A stretch of 64,000 nucleotides of DNA, taken from contig CAXXDH010000003.1 of the NCBI GenBank assembly GCA_963677785.2, forward strand, positions 682,001 through 746,000, read 5' to 3'. Position 1 is the first letter of the stretch. Each line of letters begins with the position of its first letter. This DNA is from G963665495 sp963677785 (lineage in GTDB: Bacteria; Desulfobacterota; Desulfovibrionia; Desulfovibrionales; Desulfovibrionaceae). Positions 11,001 to 17,466 of this stretch are shown in pieces. Both the position numbers and the translations under genes were made by a program. A model generated the notes under the pieces. It had not been told where the DNA came from and searched no databases. It worked only from the letters and a program-made list of their open reading frames with translations.

Positions 11001-12815
11001 CGTATAGATGACGCAACACAGATCGTGGGGGGCCGGGGCGTGCTCCAGCGGGGCAGCGTCCGCGGAAAAGGCTTCGGGCGAATCAAGATTGAAAACCCTG
11101 GCAGCGCCGAAGTCAATTTCCGAGATGAACCTGTCCTGGGACACCACCAGCGGGGAGGCGATGTCCTCCAGCATAAAACGGATGCGGCTCTGCGGATAAG
11201 CCGCGTCTATGGGCATGAACGCGGCCCCGGTTTTGAGAATAGCCAGTTGGGCTACGATGATCTCAATGGACCTGTCGGCCAGGAGGCCAACCACCCTTCC
11301 AGGTCCGGCGCCCATGTTTTGCAGCGAACGCGCCAGAGCGTTTGATTGGGCGTCCAGCGCGGCGTATGTGATGGAACGCCCGCGGCAGACTATCGCCCGG
11401 TGCCCGGAATAGCGGTTCACGCTGCGGTTGACGCACTCCACCAGGGTCGTTTCCACTTCCCAATCCGCCCCATCCGCATTGAATTCTTCCAGGATCGTTT
11501 CCCGCTGCCTCTCCGACAAAAATTCCAGTTTGGAGACGGGTGTTTCCGGAGCCCGGATGCCGTTATACACCGCCTGTTCGATGAACTGCCCGAGTTCCTT
11601 GACGCGCCACTGTTCATAGGTATCCTCGAGGTAGGCGAAATGCAGGACAATGTCCGTGTCTTGGTCGTTGCCGCGTCCGGGGTAGCCTATGAACGCCGTC
11701 AGGGAGATGAGCGATTCTCCCTGCAGGTGAAATATTTGTTCAATAGTTTCAGGATACGGATCTTTTATATATTCCACCAGCGTGCAGTCGATGAGGTCTG
11801 GAACCTGGCCTGTTCTGGCCCTGATGTCGGCTATCAGTATGTCGTAGGGGTAACGGCCGTGGGCAATTGTTTCGCGGACCGTACGGCTGGCCTCTCTGAC
11901 CAGATCTCCAAAGGCTGTTTCCGGCGCCACGCGCAGCAACATGGGGCAGGAATTCACGAACATGCCGTGGGACTGGCGCAATTCCGCCGGATACCTGTTG
12001 GACAGGGCCGTGCCCAGCAGAATATCCTCACGCCGGAGCAGGCGGGAGAGCACCGCGCTCATGCCCGCCAGCACGACGCGATACGGAGAGATCTTCTGTC
12101 CGGAGCAAAAAGCCAGCAGTGCGCTCGCGGTTTTTCCGGAAAACGTGTGCGTCAGCAACCCAAGACGCAGCGAACCGCCTCCCATCCTGCCCGCTATAAC
12201 CAGGGGGTCGGGAACGGTTTCCAACACCGTGTTCCAATATTTTTTATCTTCCCGGAATTGTTCCGAGTTCAGATAGAGCTGTTCAGCTTCTCCGGCAGCG
12301 CCCAACTCCGGACCTGGAGGAAAATCTGCTGCTTCCCCCTTTTCAAGCGTATCATAGGCCTGGACCACGCGATGCAGAAACAGATTCAGGCTGCCGCCGT
12401 CAGCGGCGATGTGGTGCATTCGGAAAAAAAGGTAGGCCGTATCCTGTCCGACGTCTGCAATGGCCAGGCTGTAGGGAAGCCGGTCCAGCATGGGGACGAT
12501 TTGCCGCGACTGTTCATCGGCCCAGCGCAGGTACTCCTTTTCTCCCTTGCCGCTGAAATCCAAAATCTGCATCTCGGGCTTAAGATTGTAGTCCAGCCGT
12601 TTGACCGGTCCCGTATCCTGCTCGCTGAAAACCACGTGCAGGCCTGGGGTACTTGCAATCACAAAGGCAACTGCACTGACCAGACGGTCTCTGTCCGCTC
12701 CGGCAAAACGCAGAGACGCAGGAATGGTCCACATGCCGGATTCGGGGTAGAGTTTCTGGGTCAGATAAATACGTTTTTCAGCATGCGTCAGGGGCAAAAA
12801 AGAATCTTGGGGCAC
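5016..12815 (-). CDS. Two-module NRPS with terminal reductase and C-terminal cyclic-nucleotide-binding domain
   Basis: This is a 2599-residue megasynthase. Domains in order are: condensation (HHIAADG near 134), adenylation 1 (YTSGSTGTPKG near 608), carrier protein 1 (GGDS near 978), condensation 2 (HHIVFDG near 1165), adenylation 2 (FTSGSTGKPKG near 1632), carrier protein 2 (GGDS near 2003), thioester reductase (TGGTGTLG near 2100, YVRSK near 2262), and a Crp-type cyclic-nucleotide-binding domain (about 2470-2590, FGE and GRTS retained). All catalytic motifs look intact. The leading condensation domain suggests N-acylation of residue 1. The reductase suggests NAD(P)H-dependent release as an aldehyde or alcohol. 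Translation starts at GTG with GAGG nine bases upstream. It heads a unit with a MATE-HATPase exporter and a PaaK-like ligase. No phosphopantetheinyl transferase is nearby. The product is unknown. Confidence 0.93.
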   Translation of the reverse strand: MPQDSFLPLTHAEKRIYLTQKLYPESGMWTIPASLRFAGADRDRLVSAVAFVIASTPGLHVVFSEQDTGPVKRLDYNLKPEMQILDFSGKGEKEYLRWADEQSRQIVPMLDRLPYSLAIADVGQDTAYLFFRMHHIAADGGSLNLFLHRVVQAYDTLEKGEAADFPPGPELGAAGEAEQLYLNSEQFREDKKYWNTVLETVPDPLVIAGRMGGGSLRLGLLTHTFSGKTASALLAFCSGQKISPYRVVLAGMSAVLSRLLRREDILLGTALSNRYPAELRQSHGMFVNSCPMLLRVAPETAFGDLVREASRTVRETIAHGRYPYDILIADIRARTGQVPDLIDCTLVEYIKDPYPETIEQIFHLQGESLISLTAFIGYPGRGNDQDTDIVLHFAYLEDTYEQWRVKELGQFIEQAVYNGIRAPETPVSKLEFLSERQRETILEEFNADGADWEVETTLVECVNRSVNRYSGHRAIVCRGRSITYAALDAQSNALARSLQNMGAGPGRVVGLLADRSIEIIVAQLAILKTGAAFMPIDAAYPQSRIRFMLEDIASPLVVSQDRFISEIDFGAARVFNLDSPEAFSADAAPLEHAPAPHDLCCVIYTSGSTGTPKGVLLEHRSICNIIHGVKQTQNVGSDDRIAKHASFSFDASLLEIFLGLFSGGEVHVIPEEIRLSLSQLNEYYMANGITWTFLTTQLGEQFIDFVERSSLRVLNVGGEKLRKFVPRQYGLFNGYGPTECSIYTTFCRVAEMEENIPIGKPFPNYSVFILDKYNNPQPPGYGGELCILGPGVARGYHNRPEKTQESFVPCPFRPGESMYRSGDLACWTPEGVLLHLGRIDRQVKLRGFRIELGEIESAMLASDGVDLAAVADFKDSNGHVFLCGYFSGPAGIDAVKSGLAAKLPAFMVPASFVRLESLPVNPNGKVDRKQLPEPEKDLQTADAYVAPETELERALAAVWSLALDREQVGAEADFFRCGGDSLRAVSLQVLISKQLQREVELADIFECSTPRAMAARLETTAGAQSEAIASAPAMDCYPATVSQQQLFLLNEMKGIGTAYNMPFCIRIAGDLDEKRLSDALRAMLRRHESLRTAFAVRDGKCVQRIQEDVYLKLGSGRTGPEIPDAPEALAPGFVERFDLSRPPLQRARLLAHSGGHYSLLLDFHHIVFDGVSLGIFLRELFDLYQGKELPPPAIQYKDFAFWEMSRMEAVKARHEQFWFELFDCPPEAEMPTDFPRMGQQDFAGAVYRHILDPDSASRIRELARRHGATLHQVFMAALGILVGRWSGSDDVCIGTSMSGRERAETTGIIGMFVRTLPTRIRLRRDMPFSGLLQETRRLLLGVHEHAEYPVSSLYEHLGANRGPGRHPLFDVNFVMRNTGADQHFEVDGMNVDIVAYDTRTAKFDISFAVEDDAKSLVLEVDYRTSLYRRETIARMVGHLCRILDAVAAAPAAGLDTIDMLSPEERSTLMRRFNPAPTSAPPWPTVCQAVAGHAQNNPDHLAVAAADGSLTYGELDTLANRAARAVQANGGGRDTIIAVVAERSIWSVVGMLAALKSGSAYVGLDANYPSERIAFILEDTGAPCILGASEQLARLQYACAPIALDGPLPAEDSDPGLAVGGDALAYCIFTSGSTGKPKGVLIEHHSMVNFIHWYATHHNMGPQSACAAFAAFSFDVSVVQIFAPLVSGASLHVIPENLRRAPDALDAYFAEQHITHTHFPTRFAEQFMRMCSMNSLEHIIVGGDQLKTYSLGAYCLTNEYGPSETAMACLSYDVPEIMAKPPVGMPVANTRIYILDPYGDLCPIGVPGEICVSGTQVGRGYLHRPELTAAHFVDDPFAAGERMFRTGDKGCWLPDGTVDFIGRMDFQVKIRGYRIEPGEIESRIRDMAAVQDCVVVPLEDPGGNKVLAAYCTASEPLEPDAVKAELKRNLPEYMVPAHVVQLDKLPLNPNGKVDRRNLPRPEITSPAAGPLAPRNPKEERIAKAWKDVLGHRGFGLYDSFYDIGGDSLSAIALLADLSDSYDISASDLFAHTTIADQAASFQEAEIGRSARLLKLKDLARQPEEDQDFQEQLAAYERARARDNRLDTDTVREPVHVLLTGGTGTLGIYLLRELLQATRARVTAIVRAKDDGQAYGRIEEHYRERFGRSLEDAAQGRVRVLAGDLSRPDLGLESAVLAGLEDQVDAVLHAAALTSHYGDWSTFVAANVSSVENLVALARKGRPKALHHVSTTSIGAGRVQGRSRVLFTEFDLDLGQDPDNLYVRSKLVAEKFLEKCRNEGLAVSVYRAGNITCDSKTGVLQQNVEDNAFFQQLRAYVNMGVGPDMTDTRNMSYVDQSAQAIILAMCRPGLSGRTLHIQNPKLLSLSGALESESLGLRFERLPFDAFVEFVAAHAGCPGFDHYVERLLLHLGWQDWLAVPGKTACTIRVDWSAALLERCGFSWKTPGPEDLTRFVSKALEDRVEALKIFPNLGALDKETLLGIAARALPSHYPVGTMIQQEHKPLEQISLIMDGMVEVFRENPSGWIGTVRIDPPGSCFGEGNILDSGRTSNSVEALEPTHVFHFSMEDSRRLVMAHPMLALVLLQLESSKREQAERLFVAM

Positions 12816-13119
12816 TTTCGCAGCCTCACCTGCAGTCAGTTTGCCGTGCTATGGTCATATATGCTATTCTATTTACAGCAACCTTTTACCTATTATTCTA
12901 TTTTCATACGGCATGAAATAGTAAATGTAAATATCCTTTGCATAAAAGCTGACTCAAAAGAGCACAGTTTATCTCCCAAGGCTTTGCTTCTGAAGACCGG
13001 GCGGTGCTATAGCACACTCTGGCTCCTGACAGATATCCTGACTATCTATTCTGCCTTTCCTTCCCGCAGCATTCAGCCCTGAGCCCACATCCTCTGCATG
13101 CTGACAGACGTTGTTTTAG
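12816..13119. promoter_or_regulatory. AT-rich leader of the NRPS unit with imperfect dyad
   Basis: This 304-base gap is clearly more AT-rich than its flanks, mainly at 12841-12960. It must contain the promoter of the synthetase unit (minus strand), although no convincing -35/-10 pair could be fixed. A near-perfect dyad lies at 12898-12921: CTATTTTCAT, spacer ACGGC, ATGAAATAG, with one extra T in the left arm. It is a candidate operator. No gene is seen here. Confidence 0.4.
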
Positions 13120-14685
13120 TCAAAAAATGCGTTTGTAAACGCGCACTTGAGGAACGTCGCGGTCTGCTCTGCCAAAATGATGCGCCTTCAGGTCGGGACG
13201 GTCTTCAAAGCCCGAGTCCGGATATGGCAACAAGATCTCTTTGTAGCGGTGTGGATCCACATGCTCCAACAGATCCCGGCGCACCCTGGCGTCCTTGTCG
13301 CTGATCACCCAGTTGCGAAAAATCACCCAGTCCGCAGCCCATGCCGGTTCCAGATCTTCGCCGGTCAACCCTCCAAGGACGTACAGATTCGTGTAGAATT
13401 TTACGGGCAGGTCACCGTAGGTTATGGCTACCACATCATCAGGCCGGGCGTGTTCATTCAGAAACGTGCTGATGCCTTCCATGGGTCCGGGAAAGTGGTT
13501 GTGCAGTTCGTAGTTGAAGTTGTGCCATAACAACGGGTTGAAGCTCACCCCAAACAGCAGAATCGCAAACAACGGGTGCGCCAGCCGCCAGGACCAAGCG
13601 GCCAGCCCACCGGCAAGGCAGGCCGAGACTGCGAACACCGGCATGATATACCTGGCGAAGGGTGCGGGGTTGGTCAGGGCTAAGACAATGATTATGCTCA
13701 AGCCGCAGAACAGCAAAAGGGCCATGCCTGAGAACCAGTCACCCGGATTCCAGGCAAAAGATTTCCGCCTCCAGCCGCGCAACAACGCCACTGCCAGAGC
13801 AGCAAACGCCGCGTACAGGATTTTTTCAAATGACATGCCGCGCGACAGCTCTGAAGCATAGCTTGCAATCCCATTGAAAAACAGCTGGGAGTTGAACATC
13901 TTGTCGCCGTACTGTTCGCCGTATCGCATGTTCATGAACCAGATCACCCAAGGCGTGTTTACAGCCAGCCCCAATGAGCATGCGGCGACGGTACGCGACA
14001 GCATCCGTCGCTGAAAAAGCAGCGAGTGCAGTCCCAATGCCAGGGAAAGCGTCCCGAAATACAGATAATGCGTTTGAAACAACAGAGCGGAGCATGCCGC
14101 CAGAAAAAATAATCCCCCTTTTTTGTTCTCCACAAGCCGGATATAGGCGAAGATCCCCAGCAGTACGAGAAACGAGGCCAAAGAATAATACCGCGCCTGC
14201 CTGGAGAATAGAATGAACTGAACATTCGTTGCCAGAACTGCTGCAGCAACAAGCCCTGCAGGGGGACTGCGCCAGAGCGTCCTGGCCAGGATCCAGGCCA
14301 TCAATACGCAGCCAATGCCCAGCAAGGCGAACGGCAGCCGCGCGGCAAGGGTGCTCTTGCCCAAAAGAGCCAGCGAGGCCGCCTCGACATAAAAAGAGAG
14401 CCAGGGGTGCCAGCGCCACAAATAATTCTCACCATATTCGGCGCCCAGTTCCTGGGAAAAAAAATTCTTTCCGTCTGTTCCGTAGGGGAGTCCTCTTTCC
14501 AGGATAGTCTCCGCGATCAACGCTGTCTGCGCCTCGTCCTGCCACAGATACGGACGTTCCAGATGAAAAAGAAAGGCCACACAGGAAAACAGTATGATCA
14601 GACTTACGAGAACAATCTCGCCCCATGTCACAACGGATTGCTCGCCGGTTGTGTTTATCGCCAAAAACTGTTTTATACTATTCAT
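13120..14685 (-). CDS. Membrane glycosyltransferase, GT39/ArnT-PMT-like
   Basis: This 521-residue polytopic membrane protein has about 10-12 hydrophobic segments after a 25-residue N-terminal stretch. The first periplasmic loop carries RPYLWQDEAQTA, matching the conserved acidic motif of the PMT/ArnT class of enzymes that transfer sugars from polyprenyl-phosphate donors to lipid or protein acceptors outside the cytoplasmic membrane. ARYYSLASF and a soluble C-terminal part of about 130 residues also fit. An ATG start at 14685 is preferred over an in-frame TTG three codons upstream; neither has a clear ribosome-binding site. The acceptor is unknown. It is separated from the synthetase unit by its own gap and is probably independent. 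Confidence 0.75.
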   Translation of the reverse strand: MNSIKQFLAINTTGEQSVVTWGEIVLVSLIILFSCVAFLFHLERPYLWQDEAQTALIAETILERGLPYGTDGKNFFSQELGAEYGENYLWRWHPWLSFYVEAASLALLGKSTLAARLPFALLGIGCVLMAWILARTLWRSPPAGLVAAAVLATNVQFILFSRQARYYSLASFLVLLGIFAYIRLVENKKGGLFFLAACSALLFQTHYLYFGTLSLALGLHSLLFQRRMLSRTVAACSLGLAVNTPWVIWFMNMRYGEQYGDKMFNSQLFFNGIASYASELSRGMSFEKILYAAFAALAVALLRGWRRKSFAWNPGDWFSGMALLLFCGLSIIIVLALTNPAPFARYIMPVFAVSACLAGGLAAWSWRLAHPLFAILLFGVSFNPLLWHNFNYELHNHFPGPMEGISTFLNEHARPDDVVAITYGDLPVKFYTNLYVLGGLTGEDLEPAWAADWVIFRNWVISDKDARVRRDLLEHVDPHRYKEILLPYPDSGFEDRPDLKAHHFGRADRDVPQVRVYKRIF

Positions 14686-14917
14686 GTGGGGCAATAACTA
14701 CACCATTAACGCCCAAAAGGACAAGGCGATACGGTATCTTCCTGTCATCTCATGACCAATAAAGGGTAGGGGGGGGCAAAACACAGCACAAGAGAACCCG
14801 GCTGCGGTCCGGAGTGCAAAAAAGTGCAGCATACCGTGAAACAGGACAAGAAAAGCGGACAAAATGCGAACAACAGGCTCCCCGGACACAAAAAAAGTAA
14901 AGTCCATGCAGTTGCTT

Positions 14918-15591
14918 TTATACCTTATCACACTTCGGGCAAACCGCTGCGGAGGCAATAAAAGGAAAAATCACGGCGACCTGCGCATACCCGTTGACAA
15001 GCCAGGACGATCGCTTCTGCCATCTCATGATGCCCCACCAATTGCCGACCACATTCTGGAAGCGCTGCATGAGTATCTTGGCCTCGTCCTTTTCGCCCCG
15101 GTACAGGGCCACGCCTTCGGCGTTTTCACGAAAACGCACCAGGCTGAAACGGAAATCCGCCTCATATCGCTGTTGATCGAAATTCAGCCGGATCAACGGC
15201 CGCCGCAGGTAGCTGCCCAGGATGGCGTAGACCAGCGTCATCCAGACCATATAACCGGGTATGGTTATGCCCACCCCGCCAGCTCTATCTGCAGCACCTG
15301 CTGCAGATAGAGCTGGTACACGGCCACGACAATATAGACAAAGACGATAAGGCAGAAGATTCCCAACTGATGCGTGAATCCGTCCCAGTCGTGATTTTGC
15401 AGGGTGTTGTAAAAAGCGTTGTTCCATTTGTTGAGCAGGACATTGAGATACACAAGCCCCAAACTCATGGATACGATCACTGCGAGCAGACAGCGTCCGT
15501 ACCAGCGAACCTCGGAAAATCAATAGAGCCTGGCCAGTTGCCAGATGTCCCGCAGAAAGGTCCGTCCATTACGCAAAGTTTCTTTCTTCAT
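14918..15591 (-). pseudogene. Decayed SbmA/YddA-family ABC transporter (permease part only)
   Basis: Reading from the ATG at 15591, the N-terminus typical of YddA/BacA-like permease-ATPase fusions runs MKKETLRNG to LARLY, where a TGA (15520-15522) replaces the tryptophan usual in the family's YWFSE motif. The same frame continues with LLNKWNNAFYNTLQNHDWD and VYQLYLQQVLQIEL, then breaks near 15265. A second frame resumes at IPGYMVWMTLVYAILGSYL and RPLIRLNFDQQRYEADFRFS, continues to YAQVAVIFPF, and ends at 14918. A large part between the two pieces and the whole ATPase domain are missing. Nonsense mutation, frameshift, internal deletion and 3' truncation together indicate a dead gene. Intact relatives import peptides, cobalamin or similar compounds. 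Confidence 0.8.
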
Positions 15592-15804
15592 AACGAAGAG
15601 ATTCTCCTTTGCCCTTTTTGCCCAAAAGTCAAGTCTTATGTGGAAAACAGTAGCATTGTGTCTATGCATCAAATAAAGCAACCTATAAAATTCGGGCAAA
15701 AAAAAACAGATCTACCGGCTTTGACCGGCGGACTCTGATGGATCAGTCAGGGAGATGTGGCACAGACCGGCAGTTCCGCAAAGCCGGACACTCTTTTTCG
15801 GGCT

Positions 15805-16342
15805 CTACGCATGCAGTTTTCTTCCGAGGCGCCCCCGCATGCCAAGCATCCCGGCGCCAGCGAGAAACGCAAGCAGCAACAGCTTCCAACCGCACGGCAG
15901 CCAGGCGACATTGTAACTTGTGGTTGTGGGGGTAAACGGGTCAAAGATCACAGTGTTTAACGAATTATCATCGTATGGGCCATTGTCCGTAATATAATAG
16001 GTAATGACTGTTTTATCATCAGTGTGGCTGATCTCAGCCTCTATTTTGTCAAATACTCCCGTGGTAGTGTTGAGTTTATATAATCCATTGATATTGTCAT
16101 CACGATCAAGATATATGGTAAAAGGAATTGAAGCACCATTGATAGGTTCCGCTCGATTCCGCATAAACGGGATATCTTGTAGGATCTTCTTGAGGGCCGC
16201 AATATCTTCCACTGAATGTATACGTCTCATTAACTTCTTTTGTTTCCGCGCCTGCGACCTCATATACGTCTGAAGTCAGAGTGGCGAGTGCAGGCTGAGC
16301 AAAAACTAGCAATAACAATAAAATCAAAGCCGTGCGCATCAT
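15805..16342 (-). pseudogene. Frameshifted secreted protein with choice-of-anchor-U-like domain and C-terminal membrane anchor
   Basis: The gene begins behind a strong GGAGG site with a clear signal peptide (MMRTALILLLLLVFAQPALA, then TLTSDVYEVAG). That frame runs out after about 78 codons. The continuation is in another frame from about 16240. It encodes SIPFTIYLDRDDNINGLYKL and ITYYITDNGPYDDNSLNTVI, which resemble the I-T-D-x-G-x-x-D-D-x-x-x-x-x-I-x-D-P pattern of choice-of-anchor-U domains. The end is a membrane helix plus basic tail (GMRGRLGRKLHA), like a sorting signal. A single frameshift near 16150-16250 would join the two parts. It is either a recent pseudogene or a sequencing error. 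It lies beside another decayed gene. Confidence 0.65.
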
Positions 16343-16674
16343 GAACCTCCAAGATTACTACAATACCATTTCATAGGCCCCACACACAAGCAAGACCACT
16401 TTCGCCCTTTTTCAGCAATTACAATTTCCAATACAGACAAACAATAGGAACCGTACCCAAAGTGAGTTGCTTTTTTCCAAAATGTCATATGGAATGCAGC
16501 TTATCATACGGTATTACGGCAGCTGCTTTCGCCTGATGACGGCAATCAGGTTCTCCGTAACCCGGTCTTGCCCTCGCAACGTATTTCCCGGACGTATTTC
16601 TTTTGCCATTCTCCCCATTTTCTGCTATTTTGTTGCTGTTTGAGCAATCCTCTTGTTCAACAAAGCAAGACCCT
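16343..16674. other. Intergenic region before kdsB
   Basis: This 332-base gap lies between the divergent anchored-protein remnant and kdsB. It should contain both promoters; no clear -35/-10 pair was identified. The only structure noted is a small hairpin at 16532-16550 (CCTGAT, 7-base loop, ATCAGG). No gene is seen. Confidence 0.4.
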
Positions 16675-17466
16675 ATGCCAAGTCGCAAACCAGACCCTTT
16701 CCTGCCGCCCTGCTGCGGCATCATCCCCGCGCGATACGCCTCTTCCCGTTTTCCAGGGAAGCCGCTGGCCTTGTTGCTGGGAAAGCCCATGTTCTGGCAT
16801 GTGTATGCCAGGGCGCGCCAATGTGCCTTTTTGGACTCCGTATACCTTGCCACGGACGATGCGCGTATTTATGATAAGGCTGTGGAGTTGGAGGTCCCGG
16901 TGCTGATGACCGCGGAGAACCATGCGAGCGGTACGGACCGGGTTTTTGAAGCAGTCTCGCAGCTGGGCCTGTCCGAGGAAAGCGTAGTGGTCAACATTCA
17001 GGGAGACGAACCGGCCCTGGCGCCGGAGATGCTTGACGACCTGCTGCGGGCCTTTGCCGACCCGCAAACGCGCGTCGCCACCTTGGCCCATAGTCCGAGT
17101 TCCGAAGAAGCAAGGCTGCTGGATTCGCCGGACAGGGTCAAGGTCGTTGCCGGAGGCAACGGAAACGCCCTGTATTTTTCCCGGGCTCTGATCCCCTGGT
17201 CCGAAAACGGGCCGGCAGACGCGGGATTACGCCTGCTGCACATCGGCATCTATGCGTTCCGGCTTCCCGAACTGCGTACATTCGTTTCACTGCCCCGCTC
17301 GCCTCTGGAGCAAACCGAGCGGCTCGAACAATTGCGGCTCCTCGACAATGCCATTCCCATCCGCGTGGTGCGGACCGAACACCGTTGCCACGGGGTTGAC
17401 CGGCCCGCGGATATCGCTGTATTGGAAGCTATCTTAAGGGAGAATCAGATATGCAAGCCATTTTAG
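16675..17466 (+). CDS. kdsB: 3-deoxy-manno-octulosonate cytidylyltransferase (CMP-KDO synthetase)
   Basis: This cytosolic enzyme joins KDO to CTP, giving CMP-KDO for LPS inner-core synthesis. The 263-residue protein has the KdsB hallmarks: IIPARYASSRFPGKPLALL at the nucleotide-binding N-terminus, ATDDARI, ASGTDRVFEA, VVNIQGDEPAL with the metal-binding aspartate, and LLHIGIYAFR with LEQTERLEQLR. The ATG at 16675 was chosen because it matches the normal N-terminus; an upstream in-frame ATG would add 24 atypical residues. The 3' end overlaps carA by 16 bases, so the two are probably translationally coupled. Confidence 0.95.
   Translation: MPSRKPDPFLPPCCGIIPARYASSRFPGKPLALLLGKPMFWHVYARARQCAFLDSVYLATDDARIYDKAVELEVPVLMTAENHASGTDRVFEAVSQLGLSEESVVVNIQGDEPALAPEMLDDLLRAFADPQTRVATLAHSPSSEEARLLDSPDRVKVVAGGNGNALYFSRALIPWSENGPADAGLRLLHIGIYAFRLPELRTFVSLPRSPLEQTERLEQLRLLDNAIPIRVVRTEHRCHGVDRPADIAVLEAILRENQICKPF

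Noticed and set aside
13130..13143. GCGTTTGTAAACGC as a terminator of the GT39 gene
   Set aside because: On the minus strand a T-run follows, but the stem is short, the loop is at most four bases, and it lies inside the last codons. Too weak to annotate.
14698..14958. 86-codon minus-strand frame with hydrophobic stretches beside the transporter remnant
   Set aside because: It overlaps the end of the pseudogene, has no ribosome-binding site and no recognisable fold.
15520..15522. TGA in the SbmA/YddA remnant as a possible selenocysteine codon
   Set aside because: The family has tryptophan there, no SECIS-like hairpin follows, and the rest of the gene is deleted and frameshifted. A nonsense mutation is the simpler reading.
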